Shown here: positions 1-4,780 of the stretch, piece after piece
Position numbering within the stretch: position 1 is the first letter of the stretch
Layout: every line of letters begins with the position of its first letter
Assembly (NCBI GenBank): GCA_045402695.1
Contig: JAWPNA010000179.1
Coordinates: 1 to 12,008 of the forward strand
From: JAWPNA01 sp045402695
Lineage (GTDB): Bacteria > Acidobacteriota > Polarisedimenticolia > JACPZX01 > DASXTC01
Direction of reading: 5' to 3'
DNA: 12,008 nucleotides
The notes under the pieces: model-generated
Databases searched by the model: none
Told to the model about the DNA's origin: nothing
Seen by the model: only the letters and a program-made list of their open reading frames with translations
Made by a program: the position numbers and the translations under genes

Positions 1-1
1 G

Positions 2-826
2 TTCGCCTCCACCTTGAAGGTCATGGGCCGCGATGGTAGCACTCTATCTCCGGTCATCCGTCAAGCCTGGGATCGAGGGGATCTCAGCACGCTGACGAAG
101 AACTCGCCGGCTAGAGCGACGGCAGCTCACATCTCCATCATCGGGCATATCACGCGGGACGAGTTGCGCCGCTACCTGGACTCCACTGAGGCTGGAAACG
201 GATTTGCAAACAGATTCCTGTGGATCTGTGTGCAGAGGTCGAAGTTACTCCCTGATGGCGGGAGCCTCACGGAAGCCGAACTCCGACCCCTTATCGAGAG
301 GTTAAGCGAAGCGGTCAGCTTCGCCAAGAGCATTGGGCTGATGCAACGAGACGAGGAGGCTCGAGCCGCCTGGCATGCGGTGTACGGGGAGCTGTCAGAG
401 GGTAGGCCGGGCCTACTCGGGTCAGTCACTTCGCGGGCTGAGGCACAGGTCACGCGACTGTCCTGCATCTACGCCCTGCTTGACTTGTCACCCATCATCA
501 GGAAGGAGCACCTCACGTCCGCCCTCGCACTCTGGGAATACTGCGAAGCCTCAGCGTGGTACATCTTCGGCGATGCCCTTGGCGATCCCCTTGCCGACGC
601 CCTGCTGCGGTTCCTGCGAGAGAACCGCGATGGACTCACGCGAACGGAGATCCGGGACAAGTTCCAACGAAACAAGAACGGGGGTGCGATTGATCGGCGC
701 CTGGCTGTCCTGGCGGAGCAGGGCCGCGCCCGTTGCGTGCCGGAAGAAACCGATGGCCGGCCAGCACAGAGGTGGTTCGCCACGCGGATCGCCACTGAGC
801 CGGCGGCCTGGGCAACAGGGACTTAG
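2..826 (+). CDS. DUF3987 family replication protein, C-terminal part (5' end outside window)
   Basis: The reading frame is open to the window edge and reads FASTLKVMGRDGSTLSPVIR at its start. This is typical of the conserved core of DUF3987 proteins (a P-loop helicase-like domain often fused to or paired with primase/polymerase domains in mobile elements). An internal TTG at 14 is a possible start but is probably not real, because conserved sequence continues upstream of it. The middle is helical, with a GNGFANRFLW motif seen in the family. The last ~75 residues (LADALLRFLREN...GLTRTEIRDKF...) look like a winged-helix module, as expected for a DNA-binding tail. It probably acts in replication or maintenance of the element. 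The gene stops at TAG 824-826, just before a repeat cluster and 33 bases before the next gene. The N-terminal half, including any Walker motifs, is not visible, so helicase activity is inferred from the family. Confidence 0.8.
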   Translation, partial: FASTLKVMGRDGSTLSPVIRQAWDRGDLSTLTKNSPARATAAHISIIGHITRDELRRYLDSTEAGNGFANRFLWICVQRSKLLPDGGSLTEAELRPLIERLSEAVSFAKSIGLMQRDEEARAAWHAVYGELSEGRPGLLGSVTSRAEAQVTRLSCIYALLDLSPIIRKEHLTSALALWEYCEASAWYIFGDALGDPLADALLRFLRENRDGLTRTEIRDKFQRNKNGGAIDRRLAVLAEQGRARCVPEETDGRPAQRWFATRIATEPAAWATGT

Positions 827-852
827 GTCGCTTATGTCGTTAATGTCGTAGG
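827..852. repeat. 9-bp-period repeat array, copy A
   Basis: Three tandem 9-base units start with GTCG (GTCGCTTAT, GTCGTTAAT, GTCGTAGG) between the DUF3987 stop and the next start codon. The same three-unit array occurs on the opposite strand at 1004-1029, with 21 of 26 bases matching. The regular 9-bp period resembles an iteron or a repeated protein-binding site. It also overlaps the spacer expected to hold the ribosome binding site of the downstream gene. Confidence 0.6.
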
Positions 853-859
853 GGACCCC

Positions 860-1585
860 ATGGGCAAGTACCTTGACTTACTGAAGGCCCCCCCACTGGG
901 AAAGTCGTTCCACCCCCCTGGTGGTATTACTCCTTCGGTAGAAACAACGGCGCTCGATGCACAGATGAGATTCCCTGGACCGGGAGGCGCTAGGTCCATC
1001 CCGCCTACGACAAAAACGACCGAAACGACCAAAGACTTCGATACCTCACCCTCGGGCCAGCGCTCCGTTACCTCCCGCACGCGGTCCCCTCTGCCCTTGG
1101 CTCCGAGAGTCAGTGGGGCTACGACCGAAACGACCAAAGCCCCGCTACCCCCTGAACGGACCGCGGCGCCGGCCTACTCGCCGGATACGATCCCGCACCT
1201 TGCTGTAGATCGATTCCAGGTGATGACCCTCACCCAGTTCGAGCAGTCTCGATGCGTCCTTGAGGCGAGGGTGCCAGGGTTGTCGGAGACCCTGTGGTTC
1301 GTCTCCGGATCCGAGGAGGTCCAGCAGCTCTTGAGCGAGGGCATTCGCCGTGGCCGGATCTGGAGTGCCGACGAGCTGAGGCGCATTTGTCAGGAACCCG
1401 GTCTCACGCACGAAGAGGTGGTGGGGATCGCGCGTGCCAGGCAAGTATTCAACGCCGAGATTTTGGAGGTTATCCCCGCCGAATCTGAGGTCCCACCAAT
1501 CGATCTCCCGAACGAGCCCGCGGCCGCCGAGCCAGTCCAGCAGAGCCTCGATCTGGATGCCCCGTTCTCACGGGAGTTTGACTGA
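860..1585 (+). CDS. hypothetical element protein, proline/threonine-rich N-terminus
   Basis: I do not recognise this 241-aa protein. ATG 860 has a weak purine-rich stretch (AGGGGA) close upstream and is the first start in the frame. Residues 1 to about 110 look disordered, rich in Pro, Thr and Ser, and include TTKTTETTK and ATTETTKAP; these come from a DNA repeat (1016-1034 and 1121-1139) rather than an obvious protein motif. Residues ~112-205 look folded, with alternating beta and helix (DRFQVMTLTQFEQS..., SEEVQQLLSEG..., SADELRRICQE). The tail is acidic and contains QSLDL at 228-232, which faintly resembles a sliding-clamp binding peptide. It sits between a replication protein and a regulator of the element, so a role in replication or maintenance is a guess from position only. 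It is probably co-transcribed with its neighbours. Confidence 0.6.
   Translation: MGKYLDLLKAPPLGKSFHPPGGITPSVETTALDAQMRFPGPGGARSIPPTTKTTETTKDFDTSPSGQRSVTSRTRSPLPLAPRVSGATTETTKAPLPPERTAAPAYSPDTIPHLAVDRFQVMTLTQFEQSRCVLEARVPGLSETLWFVSGSEEVQQLLSEGIRRGRIWSADELRRICQEPGLTHEEVVGIARARQVFNAEILEVIPAESEVPPIDLPNEPAAAEPVQQSLDLDAPFSREFD
1004..1034. repeat. 9-bp-period repeat array, copy B (inverted relative to copy A)
   Basis: Read on the minus strand, this holds GTCGTTTCG, GTCGTTTTT and GTCGTAGG units, matching copy A at 827-852 at 21 of 26 positions in inverted orientation, about 150 bases away. Its right part, 1016-1034 (ACGACCGAAACGACCAAAG), is repeated exactly at 1121-1139. It lies inside the coding region of the unknown protein, in its low-complexity segment. 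Confidence 0.65.
1117..1139. repeat. 9-bp-period repeat array, copy C (direct repeat of part of copy B)
   Basis: Positions 1121-1139 are a 19-base exact copy of 1016-1034, 105 bases apart. It carries two of the GTCG-type 9-base units on the minus strand, followed by a GTAGCC end resembling the GTAGG end of copies A and B. Confidence 0.65.
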
Positions 1586-1616
1586 TGCCGCGACCGACTC
1601 AGGGTGGACTGCTGCC

Positions 1617-2192
1617 ATGACGCCCGACCTGCGCGATCTCCTCAACGCCTTGCATCCGGAGGAAATCCCTGAGGTGATCGCCGCGCTGTCCACTAGGATG
1701 GCGGCCGAGTGGGCGAGGAGGACGCCTCCAACCGCGGCCGGTGACGTCACCAACGACGCGACCTGTGAAACGCCTGAGGACAGGCTGCTACCAGCCCGCC
1801 AGGTGTGTGCGGTGCTGGGAGTACCGGAGGGGCAGGTCAGGGAGATGATGCGTCGGGGACAACTCCCCATCGTCCGAGTGGGCAAGAAATACGTGCGGGT
1901 CCGGCTGTACAGCTTGCTGGAGTGGATGGGCATCCACGAAGAAAAACCTCTTGACCGCCCTTCATACAAACTGTATAGTCAAGGCAACAGAGGGAGACCA
2001 GGTGACCGGAGAGGAGCTGCGGCGCATCAGGGCGCGGATGGGCCTCACCCAGGCGGAGCTGGCGGATCGGCTGGGCGTCACGCCCAACACGGTGGCGCGG
2101 TGGGAGCGCGACGAGGTCGGCATCGCCGAACCGGCGGCCCGGCTGGCTCAACTCCTGGCGAAGATGGCGGAGGAGAGTCCTCGCCGAAGTAA
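1617..2192 (+). CDS. excisionase-like helix-turn-helix (HTH_17) protein
   Basis: Residues ~57-106 (LLPARQVCAVLGVPEGQV... PIVRVGKKYVRV...LLEWMG) match the MerR-like winged HTH of excisionases and HTH_17 proteins: a helix that reads like the recognition helix, a basic wing, then a closing LLEWMG helix. Such proteins bend DNA near attachment sites or act as repressors. ATG 1617 is chosen because AGGGTGG lies 9 bases upstream; TTG 1578 would add 13 residues. The frame is odd. After residue ~115 it continues through the promoter of the next gene and 191 bases into the xre gene out of frame, giving an Arg/Gly-rich tail from about residue 129. That tail looks like shadow translation, so the functional protein probably corresponds to residues 1-115, with its natural stop lost or moved. 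Its place two genes before the integrase fits an excision or control role. Confidence 0.65.
   Translation: MTPDLRDLLNALHPEEIPEVIAALSTRMAAEWARRTPPTAAGDVTNDATCETPEDRLLPARQVCAVLGVPEGQVREMMRRGQLPIVRVGKKYVRVRLYSLLEWMGIHEEKPLDRPSYKLYSQGNRGRPGDRRGAAAHQGADGPHPGGAGGSAGRHAQHGGAVGARRGRHRRTGGPAGSTPGEDGGGESSPK
1951..1979 (+). promoter_or_regulatory. sigma70-type promoter for xre-integrase
   Basis: TTGACC at 1951-1956, a 17-base spacer and TATAGT at 1974-1979 make a close match to the vegetative consensus. Transcription would start near 1986, ahead of the GTG at 2002 and its AGAGGGAGA ribosome binding site. It lies inside the frame of the preceding HTH gene and would drive the xre and integrase genes separately. 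Confidence 0.7.
1964..1976. promoter_or_regulatory. probable operator palindrome over the -10 box
   Basis: ATACA-AAC-TGTAT has two 5-base inverted arms with a 3-base centre and overlaps the first three bases of the TATAGT -10 box. A repressor bound here would block the promoter. The Xre protein just downstream is the obvious candidate (inference). Confidence 0.5.
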
Positions 2193-2208
2193 GAGGAGGG
2201 GCACGTAG
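2002..2208 (+). CDS. small Xre/Cro-type HTH transcriptional regulator
   Basis: This 68-aa protein is almost only an HTH domain. Residues ~14-38 (GLTQAELADRLGVTPNTVAR...) show the classic HTH_3 pattern: TQAELA helix, turn, and a recognition helix TPNTVARWE. It is followed by a helix and a basic end (RRSKRRGT). GTG 2002 is chosen because AGAGGGAGA sits just upstream and a good promoter precedes it; the frame is open from 1951, but earlier codons would fall inside the promoter. It probably represses its own promoter through the palindrome at 1964-1976, so setting the level of the integrase. Its TAG overlaps the GTG of the integrase by one base, implying coupled translation. Confidence 0.8.
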   Translation: MTGEELRRIRARMGLTQAELADRLGVTPNTVARWERDEVGIAEPAARLAQLLAKMAEESPRRSKRRGT

Positions 2209-3602
2209 TGGCGAAGATCATCAAGTGGCGCGGCAAGTACGCGGTGGACTACCGGGACGGTGGCGGGGCCCGTCACAGGCCCTCGTTCAGGACGCTCCGC
2301 GAGGCCCGTGAGTTCATGAGCGAGGCGTTCAAGGAGATGCGCCAGCCCACGCAGCCCGCCTGCGACCCCAACATCACCATCGAGGACTACTCCAAGCGGT
2401 GGCTCTCCATCGTCGGTGCCACACTCAAACCCAGCACGCTGCGTTCCTACGAGTTGAGCATCCGGAGACACCTAGTGCCTGCCCTGGGGGCCATGAGAGT
2501 GCGGCTACTGGTGAGGGGCCGGATCAGAGCGCTCCTGACGGAGAAGCTCACAAAGCCGCAGCCTTCTGCAAAGAAGGACAAGCCGGCGAAGATGCTTTCG
2601 CGCAGCTCAGTGCGCATCATCCACGCCTGCTTGAGAGCGATGCTCAACGCCGCCGTGGAGGACGGAATCATCCTCGCCAACCCTGCGGACAAACTCGGTC
2701 GCTCGCTGCGCCTCAGCACCGCCGCCAAATACCGAGAATCTGAGATCAAGGCGCTGGACCGCGAGCAGCTCTCGGCGTTCCTCAAGACCGCCGCCGAGGT
2801 CGAGCCGCGTTACTACGAGCTTTTCTTCCTCATGGCGCGCACCGGCCTGCGGCTGGGCGAAGCGTTCGGCCTGAAGTGGCAGGACCTGGATTTCCGTCGG
2901 CGCGAGCTTCATGTAGAACGCGCCATCCAGCGCGGAGTGATCGGCAGCACCAAGAGCGGGCGGAGCCGTCGCGTGGACATGAGCGCCGCGTTGGTCGAAC
3001 TGCTCCAACGACTGCAGATCGACCGGAAGGAGGAAACCCTGTTCCGCGGCTGGAGCCAGGTGCCGGAGTGGATCTTCACCAGCGAGATCGGAACGCCACT
3101 GGACCAATCACACACCAGCGGCGCCTTCAAGCGCGTTCTCAAGCATGCGAAACTGCCGCTGCATTTCCACCCGCACTGCTTGCGACACTCCTTCGCATCG
3201 CTGCTGCTCCAGCAGGGAGAGAGCCCCGCCTATGTGCAGCGACAACTCGGACACGCCTCGATCCAGTTGACGGTGGACACCTACGGCCGCTGGCTCCCGA
3301 TGGGAAACAAGGCCGCGGTGGACAAGCTCGACGATGCCGATCAGGCCGAAGCCGTCCGAAGTGGTATCACTTTGGTATCAGTAGGGGGGGTGAGGGCACC
3401 AAGGGGGTCCGTAAGTCCGCGCAAACATTGGAGCCGGCGGTCGGGATTGAACCGACGGCCTGCTGATTACGAATCAGCTGCTCTACCACTGAGCTACGCC
3501 GGCGTTCCGTCGAGGGGCAGTATACAGATGATGCCGCTTCCGAGGGCGGTCATGGTATCGCCGGTCCGTCGGGGGTGTCAAGAAATCTCCCTCCTGTGGT
3601 AG
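2208..3602 (+). CDS. tyrosine recombinase / integrase
   Basis: Site-specific recombinase that would insert and excise the element. Residues 1-50 resemble an arm-binding domain, ~55-155 the SAM-like core-binding domain (IEDYSKRWLSIVG, STLRSYELSIRRHLVPALG), and ~183-375 the catalytic domain. The catalytic set is complete: R215 (TGLRLGEAFGLKW), K249 (STKSGRSRRV), H323 and R326 (HCLRHSFAS), H349 (LGHAS) and nucleophile Y359 (VDTYGRW). The start is GTG 2208, sharing a base with the xre stop. The frame runs far past the domain: residues 408-432 are antisense to tRNA-Thr, and the rest is host DNA up to TAG 3600-3602. A functional protein probably needs only residues to ~390. A run of seven G at 3384-3390 lies just before an out-of-frame TGA (3391-3393); one G fewer would stop the protein at residue 394. 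Confidence 0.93.
   Translation: MAKIIKWRGKYAVDYRDGGGARHRPSFRTLREAREFMSEAFKEMRQPTQPACDPNITIEDYSKRWLSIVGATLKPSTLRSYELSIRRHLVPALGAMRVRLLVRGRIRALLTEKLTKPQPSAKKDKPAKMLSRSSVRIIHACLRAMLNAAVEDGIILANPADKLGRSLRLSTAAKYRESEIKALDREQLSAFLKTAAEVEPRYYELFFLMARTGLRLGEAFGLKWQDLDFRRRELHVERAIQRGVIGSTKSGRSRRVDMSAALVELLQRLQIDRKEETLFRGWSQVPEWIFTSEIGTPLDQSHTSGAFKRVLKHAKLPLHFHPHCLRHSFASLLLQQGESPAYVQRQLGHASIQLTVDTYGRWLPMGNKAAVDKLDDADQAEAVRSGITLVSVGGVRAPRGSVSPRKHWSRRSGLNRRPADYESAALPLSYAGVPSRGSIQMMPLPRAVMVSPVRRGCQEISLLW
3362..3380. repeat. two direct copies of TGGTATCA
   Basis: TGGTATCA occurs at 3362-3369 and 3373-3380, with an 11-base period (one helical turn), between the integrase catalytic domain and the tRNA. Spaced repeats next to an attachment site can be arm-type integrase or excisionase binding sites. 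A related TGGTATC at 3553-3559 lies beyond the tRNA. The function is inference. Confidence 0.4.
3429..3470. other. probable attachment site (att) in the 3' half of tRNA-Thr
   Basis: Tyrosine integrases commonly recombine in the 3' half of tRNA genes (anticodon or T-arm to CCA end), with the integrase gene next to the tRNA. Here the tRNA 3' end faces the integrase and the tRNA is intact. Exact core limits cannot be set without the other end of the element. Confidence 0.5.
3429..3503 (-). tRNA. tRNA-Thr (anticodon CGT)
   Basis: The minus strand folds into a full cloverleaf of 75 bases, including an encoded CCA: acceptor GCCGGCG/CGCCGGC (7 pairs), D-stem GCTC/GAGC, anticodon stem GCTGA/TCAGC with loop TTCGTAA, a five-base variable loop AGGCC, and T-stem GTCGG/CCGAC with loop TTCAATC. 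The discriminator base is T, followed by CCA. Anticodon CGT reads the Thr codon ACG, which is useful in a GC-rich host. It is the insertion target of the element on its 3' side; promoter candidates lie upstream at 3552-3581 and, closer, a TATACT at 3519-3524. Confidence 0.96.
3552..3581 (-). promoter_or_regulatory. sigma70-type promoter for tRNA-Thr
   Basis: On the minus strand, TTGACA (3576-3581), an 18-base spacer and TACCAT (3552-3557) lie upstream of the tRNA and would give a leader of roughly 40 bases. A second -10-like TATACT (3519-3524), 15 bases before the tRNA, lacks a clear -35. The -35 box overlaps that proposed for the divergent di-haem gene. Confidence 0.55.
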
Positions 3603-3605
3603 CTT
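3577..3605 (+). promoter_or_regulatory. weak promoter for the di-haem protein gene
   Basis: GTCAAG (3577-3582), a 17-base spacer and TAGCTT (3600-3605) stand 6 bases before ATG 3612. There is no Shine-Dalgarno sequence, so a leaderless message is likely. The -35 match is poor by itself; the parallel arrangement at 8350-8379 gives it some support. Confidence 0.35.
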
Positions 3606-3611
3606 CGCGGC

Positions 3612-3857
3612 ATGTCCGCGCGGGTGCTCCTTCTGATGGCCGGCTTGGTGCTCTTTCTCGGGATCGTGCTGGCGGTCTCGTGGAAGAAGCAGCCTCCCGA
3701 GATCCCCGGCGACGAGGTGCACGTCCAGTCGTACGGCCAGCCAGATGTCTGCCTGTCGTGCCATGGGCCGAAGGGGGATTTGCCCCGCTCTCCCAACCAT
3801 CCGTTCGGCAATGTCTGCGGCAACTGCCATTTCCGTGCGGGTGAGGTCAGGCAGTGA
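3612..3857 (+). CDS. small membrane-anchored di-haem c-type cytochrome-like protein
   Basis: This 81-aa protein has an N-terminal hydrophobic segment (about residues 5-23, LLLMAGLVLFLGIVLAVSW) followed directly by KK, reading like an uncleaved signal anchor. Two CxxCH haem-c motifs follow: CLSCH at 47-51 and CGNCH at 69-73. H63 in PNHPF between them could be a distal ligand. The haem part should face the periplasm and carry electrons, but the partner is unknown and no respiratory genes flank it. The sequence CLSCHGPKGD recalls small multihaem or cytochrome c domains; it is very short compared with typical cytochromes. The gene is divergent from tRNA-Thr and is the first chromosomal protein gene after the element. 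ATG 3612 is the first start and is followed at once by the signal anchor. No ribosome binding site is evident, so it is probably leaderless. Confidence 0.75.
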   Translation: MSARVLLLMAGLVLFLGIVLAVSWKKQPPEIPGDEVHVQSYGQPDVCLSCHGPKGDLPRSPNHPFGNVCGNCHFRAGEVRQ

Positions 3858-3872
3858 CGGCCCGGCGGGCAA

Positions 3873-3901
3873 TGGACAGGTCCGGCGCCCCTCCGTAAAA
3901 T
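3873..3901 (+). promoter_or_regulatory. promoter of the 60-aa membrane protein gene
   Basis: TGGACA at 3873-3878, a 17-base spacer and TAAAAT at 3896-3901 match the vegetative consensus well. The ATG at 3911 begins only 9 bases after the -10 box, so the transcript would start at or next to the start codon. Confidence 0.55.
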
Positions 3902-3910
3902 GCCGGTCCT

Positions 3911-4093
3911 ATGCTCTACATGCTGGCCAAGGGCCTCGAGGTTTCCGGCATCCTCACTCTCGCCTGGGCGCTCTATATCGGACTGAGCCGTCAGGACATG
4001 TCGGCCGAGGTCGCCCTTCTCGGGGTGGGTACGGCGGTGTTCTACATGGGGCGGTTTCTGGAAAAACGGGCCTCGGGGCCGGGGGGCAGGTGA
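3911..4093 (+). CDS. small two-span membrane protein, unknown function
   Basis: A 60-aa protein with two predicted hydrophobic segments, about residues 8-26 (GLEVSGILTLAWALYIGL) and 32-48 (AEVALLGVGTAVFYMGRFL), separated by a short polar loop, and a basic end (EKRASGPGGR). I do not recognise a family. It lies between the di-haem protein and the ECF operon, with its own promoter-like sequence and probably no 5' leader. It could be a small subunit or regulator of a membrane complex, but nothing in the sequence shows which. The hydrophobic pattern and promoter spacing argue that it is a real gene in spite of its length. Confidence 0.6.
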   Translation: MLYMLAKGLEVSGILTLAWALYIGLSRQDMSAEVALLGVGTAVFYMGRFLEKRASGPGGR

Positions 4094-4120
4094 ATGGTGC
4101 CTGCGGGAATCGCCTTGGTG

Positions 4121-4150
4121 GGAACCTTTCCCCCGGCAGGCCCCGTTTAA
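4121..4150 (+). promoter_or_regulatory. ECF/RpoE-type promoter of the sigma operon
   Basis: GGAACC followed by TTT (from 4121) and GTTTAA at 4145-4150 match the ECF promoter pattern (GGAAC in the -35, GTCTAA-like -10) with a spacing of about 17 bases. It lies 49 bases before the sigma gene start, so the sigma factor probably activates its own operon. Confidence 0.65.
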
Positions 4151-4198
4151 CCCAGTCGGCTGGGCTGGAATCGAGCCATCGGGACCTCGGAGGAGCAG

Positions 4199-4780
4199 TT
4201 GGAACCGACCGATGTCGAGTTGATGGCCCGCATCCAGCGGGATGATGAGGCCGCCTTTACCGAGTTCGTGAGCCGGTACCAGAGGAGGTTCTACCGACTG
4301 GCCTATGGCTACCTTCACGACCACGAGGAATCTCTCGATGCGGTGCAGGATGCCTTCATCAAGATCTACCGGGCGCGCAACACCTGGGAGCCGCGGGCCA
4401 ACCCCTACACCTGGGCGTACCGGATCGTGGCCAACCAGTGCGTGGACCTGCTGCGCAAGCGCAAGGGGTTCGCGGCCACGTCGCTCGACGACGAGGAGTC
4501 GTCCGAGCGTCGCACGTTGGCCGACACCTCGGCGGTGGACCCGCTGGAGTTCCAGGTCGCACGAGAGCAGCGCCAGAGGGTGATGGAGGCGGTCCTGATG
4601 TTGCCGCCGCGGCAAAGAGAGATCATCATGTTGAGGCACTACGAGGATCTGTCGTTGCAGGAGATCGCCGAGGTCCAGGGTTGCGCCCTGGGCACCGTGA
4701 AGTCCTCGCTGCACCGGGCCATCGCGAGCCTCAAGGGAATACTGGAAGGCGGAAAGGCGGCCACCCGTGAAACCGTGTGA
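4199..4780 (+). CDS. ECF-family RNA polymerase sigma factor
   Basis: The 193-aa length is usual for ECF factors. Region 2 spans about residues 18-88, with the core-binding and -10 recognition helices (SRYQRRFYRLAYGYL, DAVQDAFIKIYRA, YTWAYRIVANQCVDLLRKRK). A polar acidic linker follows (~91-115). Region 4 is at ~126-180 with an HTH (LPPRQREIIMLRHYED, LSLQEIAEVQGCALGTVKSS) that reads the -35 box. TTG 4199 is chosen because GGAGGA lies just upstream with good spacing; the internal ATG 4223 has no such site. It overlaps the anti-sigma gene by 14 bases, indicating coupled synthesis. Its own promoter looks ECF-dependent. It would direct a membrane or envelope response released by the neighbouring anti-sigma factor; the inducing signal is not visible here. 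Confidence 0.93.
   Translation: MEPTDVELMARIQRDDEAAFTEFVSRYQRRFYRLAYGYLHDHEESLDAVQDAFIKIYRARNTWEPRANPYTWAYRIVANQCVDLLRKRKGFAATSLDDEESSERRTLADTSAVDPLEFQVAREQRQRVMEAVLMLPPRQREIIMLRHYEDLSLQEIAEVQGCALGTVKSSLHRAIASLKGILEGGKAATRETV

Larger units (their letters stand above)
1..3431. mobile_element. integrase end of a tRNA-Thr-integrated genetic element
   Basis: A DUF3987 replication protein, an unknown protein, an excisionase-like HTH protein, an Xre regulator and a tyrosine integrase lie in one direction and end at the 3' end of an intact tRNA-Thr gene. This replication-control-integration order beside a tRNA is the usual layout of integrative elements. The right boundary is placed at the CCA end of the tRNA; the true crossover is probably inside the 3' half of the tRNA. 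The left end is outside the window, so the second attachment repeat cannot be seen. Base composition at the far left looks lower in GC than the chromosomal part, in keeping with transfer. Confidence 0.82.

Noticed and set aside
1004..1139. CRISPR-like array
   Set aside because: There are only two to three short units with a 9-bp period and coding sequence between them, with no regular spacers or cas genes.
2876..3466. plus-strand frame ending in AVGIEPTAC
   Set aside because: Its end is another antisense reading of the tRNA, a common artefact, and its body is out of frame with the integrase.
4086..4104. GCAGG/CCTGC stem after the 60-aa membrane protein gene
   Set aside because: A short stem with no following T run; not enough for a terminator call.
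4151..4164. CCCAG-TCGG-CTGGG hairpin before the sigma gene
   Set aside because: The stem is only 5 bp with no T-tract, and it straddles the expected transcription start, so it is not a convincing terminator or riboswitch.
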